From the NCBI GenBank assembly GCA_039816955.1, contig JBCBWU010000209.1:1-12464 (forward strand): 12,464 nt of DNA. The letters are read 5' to 3'. The notes beneath the pieces are model-generated. The model had not been told where the DNA came from. It was given only the letters and a program-made list of their open reading frames with translations, and searched no databases. Numbering within the stretch: position 1 is the stretch's first letter; each line of letters starts with the position of its first letter. The stretch is from Lewinella sp039816955. GTDB lineage: Bacteria; Bacteroidota; Bacteroidia; Chitinophagales; Saprospiraceae. The position numbers and the translations under genes are program-made. Below, piece after piece: positions 1 to 6,602 of this stretch.

Positions 1-1
1 C

Positions 2-523
2 CTGACTTCCGGCTTGATTGGCTATGCGTTTCTCATGATTTTCGCCGCCATTTGGCTAGCTCCGGCAGATTGGTGGCAAACGCAGTACCAAAGCGCCGGG
101 GTGCCGGATATGCAGTTGGCATTTGGTGCCGTCTTTGGCCAAGGACTGTTAATTATTGTAGCTTCTATCTCGGCTTTTTTATTGGCACAGCTAACGGATG
201 TGGTTAGTTTTCACCGCATTAAAGCTGTTACAGGAGAGAAGAAAATCTGGTTACGGGCCACTGGTTCGACCGTCATTTCTCAGTTAGTCGACACTTTTGT
301 GATACTCTTGATTGCCTTTAAATGGGGTCCAGCGCTGACCGGACTATTCGAACCTTGGAGTTGGGGACAGCTCCTAGCGGTAGCAACGGTACAGTACACT
401 TACAAATTTCTTATGGCAGTCTTGCTCACGCCGATATTATACATCGCGCACGACAGAATTGATCGCTTCTTAGGGCCTGATTTAGCCGCAAAAATGAAAG
501 AAGCAGCTACCAGCTGGAACTAG
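2..523 (+). CDS. Queuosine precursor transporter, YhhQ family (5' end missing)
   Basis: This is an inner-membrane carrier that takes up a queuosine precursor (preQ0 or preQ1 in characterised relatives) for modification of GUN-anticodon tRNAs. The frame is already open at the left edge, so the true start lies outside; 173 residues are visible, and relatives run about 220-250. At least four hydrophobic spans can be seen. The family is recognised from a conserved block in the middle: a membrane span ending in AQLTDVVSFH, then WLRATGSTVISQLVDTF, which matches the WLR..GST..SQ.VDT signature of YhhQ proteins. After the stop there is no clear terminator before the protease gene about 125 bases downstream, so read-through into it is possible. 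The family call is confident; which precursor is carried cannot be read from the sequence. Confidence 0.88.
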   Translation: MTSGLIGYAFLMIFAAIWLAPADWWQTQYQSAGVPDMQLAFGAVFGQGLLIIVASISAFLLAQLTDVVSFHRIKAVTGEKKIWLRATGSTVISQLVDTFVILLIAFKWGPALTGLFEPWSWGQLLAVATVQYTYKFLMAVLLTPILYIAHDRIDRFLGPDLAAKMKEAATSWN

Positions 524-648
524 CAAGTCAATTTGACATCATTATTATCAATATAGACAGCACAGTGACGGGAATTTGGCAGTCTGGCTAGTGCCTCAGC
601 GCTCATTTTCCTGTATCTTCCGTGCGCAATTATTTGATAAACCAAGTT

Positions 649-3417
649 ATGCAAATGATGAACTTAGTTTCCCGACTGGGGGCTTGGCTTACCCTCCCCC
701 TGCTCTTTTCTGTTTTAACTATGGCCCAGGCACAGGAAATGACCCTTCCGGAAGGGGTTACTGAATTGGCTTCGGTTGAAGGAATTACGGAGTACGTAAT
801 TGATGATAACCAATTACGTATACTATTATTCCCCGACCAGTCTAAGCCAACGGTGACCGTTAACGTTACCTATTTGGTTGGTTCCCGTCACGAGGCCTAT
901 GGTGAAACTGGCATGGCTCACTTATTAGAGCATCTGGTATTTAAAGGTACACCTGACCACCCGGACATTCCCAAAGAGCTCAATGAGCACGGTGCCCGCT
1001 TCAACGGTACTACCTGGTACGATCGTACCAATTACTTTGAAACGGTAAGTGCTACGGAGGAAAACCTCCGCTGGGCGTTAGAAATGGAATCAGATCGGAT
1101 GGTTAATTCTTTCATCTCTGGCGATGATCTGGAGAGTGAAATGACCGTAGTACGTAACGAATTTGAGATGGGCGAAAACAGCCCAACTAGCGTTTTGCTA
1201 GAGCGTGTACTTTCTACCGCTTACCTCTGGCACAACTACGGTAAATCCACCATTGGTGCGCGTGCGGATATCGAAAACGTGCCGATTGAACGCTTGCAAG
1301 GTTTCTACCGCAAGTACTACCAGCCAGACAACGCTTATCTAATCGTTGCTGGTAAGTTTGATCCTGCTCAGACCATGGGTATGATCATGGAGACTTTTGG
1401 TCAAATCCCTAAGCCCGAGCGTGAATTGATTCCAACCTATACCCGTGAGCCTATTCAGGACGGTGAGCGTTATGCTGACCTCAAGCGTGTAGGTGATGTT
1501 CAGGCGGTGAGTGCAGCCTACCACATTCCTCCTGGTAGCCACCAGGACTACCCAGCTGTAGACGTATTGGTGGAGACCTTGACCAGTGAGCCAAGTGGCC
1601 GTTTGTACGAGGCATTAGTAGAAGAAGGTAAGGCTTCCTCCCAGTGGGGTTGGGCCGCACAATTGGCAGAACCAGGTTTTGCTTACTTCCACGCGGATGT
1701 ACTCAAGGACAAGGATCTGGAAGAAGCAAAGATGGCTATGTTGACCACTTTGGACGGTGTCAAGGACAATCCGCCAACTGCTGAAGAAGTAGAGCGAGCT
1801 AAGAAAAGCTTGCTCAAAGACTTCAACCTACAAATGCGCGAGAGTGCACGTGTGGGGCGCCTGATTAGCGAATTTATCGCCCAGGGTGACTGGCGCTTAG
1901 GATTCATCTACCGCGATCGTTTGGAGCAAGTAAGTCCCGAGCAAGTAGCTGCTGCTGCCGGTAAGTACATTGTTTCTAGTAATCGTACGGTAGGCCGCTT
2001 TATCCCAACGGATGAGCCAGAACGTGCCGAAATTCCAGACGTACCAAACATTGCTGCCCTAGTCGACGGCTACGAAGGCCGCGAAATGGCATCTGAGGGT
2101 GAAGCTTTTGAAGCTTCTCACGACAATATTGACAGCCGCACAAAGACCGGCGAGTTTGCAAAAACTGCAGAATACGCCTTCTTGGCAAAGGAAACTCGAG
2201 CCGATGCTGTTCGTGCCCGTATTAGCCTGCGTTTTGGTGCTCCTTCTAGTTTGAAGGATAAGCAGATGGCGGCCAACTTTGCCGGTATGATGCTGAACAA
2301 AGGGACGGAAAGTATGAACCGTCAGGAAATTGAGGACCGTCTTGATGAACTGAAAGCTTCGGTGCGGATCGGCGGTGGTGCGGAAGGTGCCTATGCGATC
2401 ATCGAAACGGAGCGTGATCAATTGCCAGCGGTAATTGATATGGTGGGTGAGCTGATGATGAAGCCTAGCTTCCCAGCAGATGAGTTTGAAAAACTAAAAC
2501 AAGAGGAACTAGCATCTCTTGCTGAAAACCGTTCTGAGCCACAGGCGATTGCCCTGACTGAACTGGGCCGCCGCATGAGCAACTACGATGAGTCAGATCC
2601 GCGCTACACCATGAACTTTGATGAAGAAGTGGAAGCGCTGAATGCGGTTACGTTGGAAGAAGTAAAAGCCTTCTACAATGATTTCTACGGTGCTTCGGAT
2701 GCGACCATCGCGGTAGTGGGTGACTTTGACGAGGCAGAAGTTGAAAAGTCTTTGGACGCTAACTTTGCTAGCTGGGAAAGCCCAAGTAAGTATCAGCGCC
2801 TAGAGCGTGATTTCTTTGAGCCAGAAGCGCAAAACGTAGAATTTGAGACACCAGACAAGGCCAATGCTTGGTTCTTGGCGGCACAGAATATGGAGTTGAG
2901 TACTTCTGATGAGGATTACCCAGCAGTAATGATGGGTAACTACATGCTTGGAGGTGGCGCACTAAAGTCTCGTTTGGCGGATCGTATTCGTCAGCAGGAT
3001 GGCTTAAGCTACGGTGTAGGTTCCTTCTTTAATGCTGAAGAGCAAGATGATGCAGCTATGCTGGGTGCTTACGCTTTCTTCGCACCAGAGAATGTAGGTG
3101 CAGTTGAGAAAGCCTTCTTTGAAGAAGTAGAAAAAGTACTGGCGGACGGCTTTACCAACGAAGAATTGGACGCAGCCAAGAGCGGTTGGGTACAGAAGCA
3201 AGAGGTAACTCGTGCACAGGACGGCTCTTTGGCAGCAATGCTAAACACCAACCTCTACCTAGACCGCGATATGCAGTGGAGCGAAGAGATGGAAGCCAAG
3301 GTGATGGCGCTGTCTGTTGAGGAAATTAACGCTGCTATGCGCAAGTACATGGATCCAGCGAAGATGGTGATTATTAAAGCTGGTGACTTCGCGAAAGGAC
3401 GTGAGGTTAAGCCATAA
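649..3417 (+). CDS. Exported M16 family zinc metallopeptidase, fused two-half type
   Basis: This is a periplasmic or envelope insulinase/pitrilysin-like protease, expected to degrade peptides or small unfolded proteins. The N-terminus is a signal peptide: a hydrophobic core LTLPLLFSVLTMA is followed by a likely cleavage at AQA|QE. Numbered from the ATG at 649 (922 residues), the inverted zinc motif HLLEH lies at 91-95 and the third ligand is probably Glu171 in VVRNEFEMGE, the spacing normal for HxxEH...E enzymes. The protein has two M16 halves joined by an acidic linker near 456-500. The second half lacks HxxEH but keeps the substrate-binding arginine region and Tyr788 (RIRQQDGLSYGV), as in other single-chain M16 enzymes with one active half. 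In-frame alternatives are GTG at 622 and ATG at 655 or 658; no ribosome site decides between them, and all leave the signal peptide intact. The substrate is unknown. Confidence 0.93.
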   Translation: MQMMNLVSRLGAWLTLPLLFSVLTMAQAQEMTLPEGVTELASVEGITEYVIDDNQLRILLFPDQSKPTVTVNVTYLVGSRHEAYGETGMAHLLEHLVFKGTPDHPDIPKELNEHGARFNGTTWYDRTNYFETVSATEENLRWALEMESDRMVNSFISGDDLESEMTVVRNEFEMGENSPTSVLLERVLSTAYLWHNYGKSTIGARADIENVPIERLQGFYRKYYQPDNAYLIVAGKFDPAQTMGMIMETFGQIPKPERELIPTYTREPIQDGERYADLKRVGDVQAVSAAYHIPPGSHQDYPAVDVLVETLTSEPSGRLYEALVEEGKASSQWGWAAQLAEPGFAYFHADVLKDKDLEEAKMAMLTTLDGVKDNPPTAEEVERAKKSLLKDFNLQMRESARVGRLISEFIAQGDWRLGFIYRDRLEQVSPEQVAAAAGKYIVSSNRTVGRFIPTDEPERAEIPDVPNIAALVDGYEGREMASEGEAFEASHDNIDSRTKTGEFAKTAEYAFLAKETRADAVRARISLRFGAPSSLKDKQMAANFAGMMLNKGTESMNRQEIEDRLDELKASVRIGGGAEGAYAIIETERDQLPAVIDMVGELMMKPSFPADEFEKLKQEELASLAENRSEPQAIALTELGRRMSNYDESDPRYTMNFDEEVEALNAVTLEEVKAFYNDFYGASDATIAVVGDFDEAEVEKSLDANFASWESPSKYQRLERDFFEPEAQNVEFETPDKANAWFLAAQNMELSTSDEDYPAVMMGNYMLGGGALKSRLADRIRQQDGLSYGVGSFFNAEEQDDAAMLGAYAFFAPENVGAVEKAFFEEVEKVLADGFTNEELDAAKSGWVQKQEVTRAQDGSLAAMLNTNLYLDRDMQWSEEMEAKVMALSVEEINAAMRKYMDPAKMVIIKAGDFAKGREVKP

Positions 3418-3464
3418 ATTGAGGTCGCGGAGGACGCTTTGTTCTCCAAGAACTATATCTCCAT

Positions 3465-3502
3465 CCGGCCGAGCGTTTCCGCGCTTGGCCGGTGGTGTTT
3501 TT
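3465..3502 (+). terminator. Intrinsic terminator of the M16 protease gene
   Basis: An 11-base-pair stem (CCGGCCGAGCG with CGCTTGGCCGG, one G-T pair) closes a six-base loop, TTTCCG. It is followed by TGGTG and a run of five T. It begins about 48 bases after the protease stop codon and should end that transcript, which means the next plus-strand gene needs its own promoter. Confidence 0.8.
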
Positions 3503-3840
3503 GGCACATTGAATGATACAGGATGAAGAACACAAGGTCCATAGGATTTGGCACTGCTGCCATTGGCCGCCCATAATATATCAATATTCGGCAGAGTGCT
3601 GCCACCTTTGAATCAGTGGAAGCATTCAAGCAAGAATATTGCTAGTGGATTGTAGCTTACTTACCGCTACGAAGTCGGAAATACCCGAATCTCTATTTCG
3701 GCTTCTAACAACTATACTCCCTGTTCTTTTTTACCTTGTGAGTTGATTTATAATTGAGAAAACAGAGGTGTTTTATCCGTCCGTATCAACGGCAGATAAA
3801 GTGCAAATTGCCTAAGCAGGCCAAACAGAACCAAGAGCAC
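3503..3840 (+). other. Gene-free leader region with two hairpins upstream of the KAS III-like gene
   Basis: I see no convincing gene in these 338 bases. A 32-codon frame from ATG 3513 has no recognisable features. A small hairpin, GGCAG-AGTG-CTGCC, lies at 3590-3603. A larger imperfect one lies at 3671-3705, with arms GAAGTCGGAAATA and TATTTCGGCTTC and a ten-base loop; it pairs 12 positions with one bulged G and one G-T pair. A T-tract at about 3725-3730 lies some 20 bases beyond it, too far for a standard terminator. The promoter of the downstream gene must be here, because the preceding gene ends in a terminator, but I could not find a clean TTTG/TAnnTTTG pair. TACCTTG near 3731 is the nearest -7-like sequence. 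Confidence 0.5.
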
Positions 3841-4926
3841 ATGTCTACAAGAATCTATTCCACTATCACGGGGACTGGACGTTACCTACCGGAAGTAACA
3901 ATGGATAATGACGATTTCCTGGAGTATTCCTTCTATTATCAAGGGGCAGTGGTGGACCGGCCTACCAGCGAAGTAATAGATCATGTAGAAACGGTCACGG
4001 AAATTAAGAGTCGGCGGTTTATTAAGCCAGAATTAATGACCTCCGATATTGCCGCTTTCGCGGGAAAGGCTGCTATTGAGGACGCAAGGATCAATCAGGA
4101 AGAGTTGGACTACATTGTTGTGGCTCACAATTTTGGCGATGTGCAATACAAAAATCGCCATTCTGACATGTGTCCTAGCTTGGCTGCACGAGTGAAGCAT
4201 AAGCTGGGTATCAAGAATCCCGATACTGTGGCCTACGACTTGATCTTCGGTTGCCCGGGCTGGGTAGAAGGGCTTGTACAGGCAAATTACTTCATCCGGT
4301 CAGGAGATGTAAAAAAGGTATTAGTAATTGGTGCCGAAGCACTCTCGCGCATTGCTGATCCGAACGATAAAAACTGTCTGCTTTATTCCGATGGAGCAGG
4401 TGCTGTGGTTTTGGAAGCCAAAGAAGGCGATACGCCTACGGGTATCTTGGGACATCGTAGCCGGACCGATGCTTTTAGCAAAGGTGAGATGCTTTGGATG
4501 GATACCTCTTATAAACCCACTGCGGAAGAGAATCCCACTCTTTATCTAAAGATGAACGGCCGTAACGTATTTAAATACGCGATGACCGAAATCCCCAAGC
4601 TGGTCAAGGAACTACTTGATCAAAAGGGTCTGGCTTTATCTGAAGTCAAGAAAGTGATCATTCACCAAGCCAATGGCAAAATGGTGAAGAGTATCGTTCA
4701 GCGCCTATTGAAGCACGAAGAAGTACAGGTAGATTTAGACGATATTCTTCCGATGACAGTCTCCTGGTTGGGCAACAACTCCGTCGCTACCGTTCCCATT
4801 CTATTCGATCTTATTGTCAAAGGAGAGATGGAAGGCCACCACATTGAAGCTGGCGACCTCATTTTGTTCTGCTCAGTGGGGGCGGGGATGAATATTAATG
4901 CGGTGTTGTATCGCGTGCCTGCCTAA
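3841..4926 (+). CDS. Beta-ketoacyl-ACP synthase III-like (FabH-type thiolase-fold) enzyme
   Basis: This is a cytosolic condensing enzyme of the KAS III family, which joins an acyl-CoA starter to malonyl-ACP by decarboxylative Claisen condensation. The 361-residue chain carries the full Cys-His-Asn triad: Cys138 in the motif IFGCPGW, His275 in IIHQANGKM, and Asn312 in GNNSVATVP. It ends with the glycine-rich GAGMNINAVLYRV typical of the family. The cysteine context differs from the AACAGF of housekeeping FabH, and the N-terminal third is longer (residues 20-60), so this belongs to a divergent Bacteroidota branch as I recall it. ATG 3841 is preferred over an upstream TTG at 3754, because family similarity starts at STITGTGRYLPE and the 29 extra residues are basic and unlike the family. 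No acyl carrier or other fatty-acid gene is adjacent, so its pathway is open: starter condensation, a specialised lipid or a pigment are all possible. Confidence 0.87.
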   Translation: MSTRIYSTITGTGRYLPEVTMDNDDFLEYSFYYQGAVVDRPTSEVIDHVETVTEIKSRRFIKPELMTSDIAAFAGKAAIEDARINQEELDYIVVAHNFGDVQYKNRHSDMCPSLAARVKHKLGIKNPDTVAYDLIFGCPGWVEGLVQANYFIRSGDVKKVLVIGAEALSRIADPNDKNCLLYSDGAGAVVLEAKEGDTPTGILGHRSRTDAFSKGEMLWMDTSYKPTAEENPTLYLKMNGRNVFKYAMTEIPKLVKELLDQKGLALSEVKKVIIHQANGKMVKSIVQRLLKHEEVQVDLDDILPMTVSWLGNNSVATVPILFDLIVKGEMEGHHIEAGDLILFCSVGAGMNINAVLYRVPA

Positions 4927-4947
4927 CCCCAATCTCCCGTTAGTTCA

Positions 4948-4980
4948 GCGATGAGAAGCGGACTACTTTTCTGTCATCGC
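4948..4980. terminator. Possible shared hairpin between convergent genes
   Basis: GCGATGA at 4948-4954 pairs with TCATCGC at 4974-4980, and GAAG inside can extend the stem against CTTT with a small bulge. It sits in the 36-base convergent gap and overlaps the last codons of the MFS gene, so it could slow polymerase from both sides. Neither side has a T-run, which keeps confidence low. Confidence 0.3.
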
Positions 4981-6255
4981 GACTTTGTTCTCGGGGGCAG
5001 CAATGTCATTGTAGTGATCGGCTTGCGAGAGTTTAGGGAATATAAAGGGCCAAGATAATGCTGTAAGGAGGGCTACGGTCCCCCCTAGAATGACCGCGCC
5101 AATCGGTCCTAAAAACCGTGCTGCTACGCCGCTTTCAAACTCACCCAGTTCGTTGGAGGCGGAAATGAAGATGAAGGAAATGGAACTCACGCGCCCTCGC
5201 ATGGCATCCGGAGTAGCCATTTGGATCAGTGAAGCTCGGACGTAGACAGATATCATGTCTGCTGCTCCGGTAATTGCCAGCATCAGCATCGACAACCAGA
5301 AGAATTTGGATAAGCCAAAGCCTAAGATGGCAAGCCCATAAATGACAATGGCAATCAGCATATTACGGCCTACATGACGATTGAATGGCCGTAAAGCCAA
5401 TGTAAAAGCCACGACTAGTGCACCAAGTGCTGGGGCTGCCCTGAGGTAACCCAAACCCTCGGCACCAACTTGCAAGATGTCACGGGCAAAAACGGGAAGT
5501 AAGGCAGTCACTCCTCCAAACAGCACCACAATGAGATCAAGGGATATGGCACCCAGTACTACTTTGTTATCTCTTACGTAGCTCAGGCCATCCTTTATCA
5601 TCTGCCATCCTCTAAGCTGTGGCTTTTCAGTTTGTTTCGGCGCTTGGATGGCCACTAAGAAGATGAGCGCCAGACTCGCAAATACTGCAGCAACTCCATA
5701 TACCAATGCGAGCCCGCCGATGAATAGAAAACCACCAATTGCCGGGCCTATAATGGCTGCCAATTGAAAACTCAGGGAGTTCCAGGCAATGGCTTGGTGT
5801 AGGTATTTCAACTCAATCAAATTCGGATAAAGCGCACTCGCAGCCGCGGGAAAAAACGCATTAACAATACCCAATACCGCCGCTAAACAAAAGATCGTTT
5901 TAAGGGCTAAAGCAGTAGTTAAATAGGTGGATACCAGAAGCCCAATCATCACAGCTATCCTCACCACGGTAGCAATAACCAGTATTGTCTTGCGGTTGTA
6001 CCGATCCGCTACCTGACCTCCATAAAGGGAAAGCGTAAGGACGGGCAGGAACATCGTTAGGCCAATCATGCCTAACAGAAAAGCCGATTCTTCAATGGAG
6101 CGTGTCTCCCGTGCCAAGTCATATACCTGCCAGCCGATTGCGACAGCCACCATTTGTCGGGCCCCAGAAATGAGTATTCGAGCACATAGGTAATTACGGT
6201 AGCCTTTGTGCAGGAATATTTCGGTGGAGGGTAGGAGTGAGGATAGGTTAGCCAT
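4963..6255 (-). CDS. MFS transporter, EntS-like/MFS_3 family
   Basis: This inner-membrane secondary transporter of the major facilitator superfamily has 430 residues and, by hydrophobicity, about 12 membrane spans, in line with the family. The loop after the second span has the family signature GGQVADRYNRK (residues 79-89). A long polar stretch at about 204-232 is the central cytoplasmic loop between the two six-helix halves. In the second half, RGRVSSISFIFISASNELGEFESG (353-376) contains the conserved GRVSS and NELGE.ESG elements that mark the MFS_3 branch holding the enterobactin exporter EntS and many uncharacterised efflux proteins. That suggests export of a small molecule, but the substrate is not readable and no siderophore genes are nearby. 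The start is ATG 6255, right before the first amphipathic segment. It is separated from the upstream tRNA by a terminator, so it should have its own promoter in 6256-6370, where I see no clear consensus. Confidence 0.87.
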   Translation of the reverse strand: MANLSSLLPSTEIFLHKGYRNYLCARILISGARQMVAVAIGWQVYDLARETRSIEESAFLLGMIGLTMFLPVLTLSLYGGQVADRYNRKTILVIATVVRIAVMIGLLVSTYLTTALALKTIFCLAAVLGIVNAFFPAAASALYPNLIELKYLHQAIAWNSLSFQLAAIIGPAIGGFLFIGGLALVYGVAAVFASLALIFLVAIQAPKQTEKPQLRGWQMIKDGLSYVRDNKVVLGAISLDLIVVLFGGVTALLPVFARDILQVGAEGLGYLRAAPALGALVVAFTLALRPFNRHVGRNMLIAIVIYGLAILGFGLSKFFWLSMLMLAITGAADMISVYVRASLIQMATPDAMRGRVSSISFIFISASNELGEFESGVAARFLGPIGAVILGGTVALLTALSWPFIFPKLSQADHYNDIAAPENKVAMTEK

Positions 6256-6365
6256 TATGAATGTGCTTTTAGCCTTTAAGGATATAAACTTGGTAATTCA
6301 TATTTGTACAAGCAAAAAGGCACATGAAGGTAACAGCTTATTCTATTTGGAGTGCTGCAGAATTA

Positions 6366-6403
6366 CAAAACAAAAAAGCCCTGCCAAAAATGACAAGGCT
6401 TTT
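6366..6403 (-). terminator. Intrinsic terminator of tRNA-Pro
   Basis: Read on the minus strand, AAAAGCC (6403-6397) pairs perfectly with GGCTTTT (6380-6374) around a 16-base loop and runs into a T-rich tail. It begins two bases after the tRNA 3' end, which is the normal place for the terminator of a single tRNA transcript. Confidence 0.75.
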
Positions 6404-6404
6404 G

Positions 6405-6479
6405 TCGGGATGACAAGATTTGAACTTGCGACCTCTGGTCCCCCAGACCAGCACTCTAACCGAGCTGAGCTACATCCCG
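6405..6479 (-). tRNA. tRNA-Pro (anticodon GGG)
   Basis: A complete 75-base cloverleaf can be folded on the minus strand. The acceptor stem is CGGGATG with CATCCCG and the discriminator base is A. The D arm is GCTC/GAGT, and the anticodon stem CTGGT/ACCAG holds the loop CTGGGGG, giving anticodon GGG. The T arm is GCAAG/CTTGT with loop TTCAAAT. It reads CCC and, by wobble, CCU codons. CCA is not encoded (the next bases are CAA), so it is added by nucleotidyltransferase. It stands alone between two protein genes, with its own terminator and a candidate promoter. Two open frames overlapping it on either strand are translation artefacts of the tRNA. Confidence 0.96.
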
Positions 6480-6518
6480 TACAGCAAGTGAACTTAATCA
6501 GTTCGTACTCGCGGACCG

Positions 6519-6550
6519 CAAAGAAATAAACTTTTTGCCAAGCTTGCAAA
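6519..6550 (-). promoter_or_regulatory. Candidate Bacteroidota-type promoter for tRNA-Pro
   Basis: On the minus strand, TTTG (6550-6547) is followed after 20 bases by TTTCTTTG (6526-6519). This is one mismatch from the Bacteroidota -7 element TAnnTTTG and has the expected spacing from a -33 TTTG. Transcription would start near 6512, leaving a leader of about 30 bases for 5' processing. The match is imperfect, so this is a candidate only. Confidence 0.38.
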
Positions 6551-6571
6551 CTAAGATAATCAAAATCTTAG
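6551..6571 (-). terminator. Weak hairpin terminator after the Asp-box protein gene
   Basis: CTAAGAT and ATCTTAG form a perfect seven-base-pair stem with a seven-base loop. It starts about 30 bases after the stop codon of the upstream minus-strand gene and is followed by TTTG on that strand. It is AT-rich with only a short T-tail, so termination would be modest. It directly abuts the candidate tRNA promoter. Confidence 0.4.
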
Positions 6572-6602
6572 TGAGAGTGATCTCCTTTACTGTACAGTCA
6601 AC

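Noticed and set aside
527..537. Palindrome GTCAATTTGAC after the transporter stop as a terminator
   Set aside because: The centre is only one base, so it cannot form a hairpin loop, and no T-run follows.
2059..2421. A 120-codon minus-strand open frame inside the M16 gene
   Set aside because: It lies antisense to a clearly conserved coding region and has no recognisable features; it is a shadow frame.
3754..3840. An N-terminal extension of the KAS III-like gene from TTG 3754
   Set aside because: The 29 residues are basic, unlike the family, and similarity begins right after the ATG at 3841.
6366..6479. tRNA-Pro 3' end as an integration site for a mobile element
   Set aside because: There is no integrase, no direct repeat of the tRNA 3' end and no change in composition on either side; normal single-copy genes flank it.
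6206..6529. A 107-codon plus-strand open frame across the tRNA
   Set aside because: Its middle (GMTRFELATSGPPDQHSN) is the well-known artefact made by translating the strand opposite a tRNA; the rest overlaps the tRNA terminator and the MFS start.
6343..6549. A 68-codon minus-strand open frame across the tRNA
   Set aside because: It translates the tRNA itself (GCSSARLE...GGPEVASSNLVIPT), another common false annotation.
6589..6598. A perfect ten-base palindrome ACTGTACAGT just after the stop of the Asp-box gene
   Set aside because: It is too short to be significant alone, has no second copy I could see and is not placed in a promoter.
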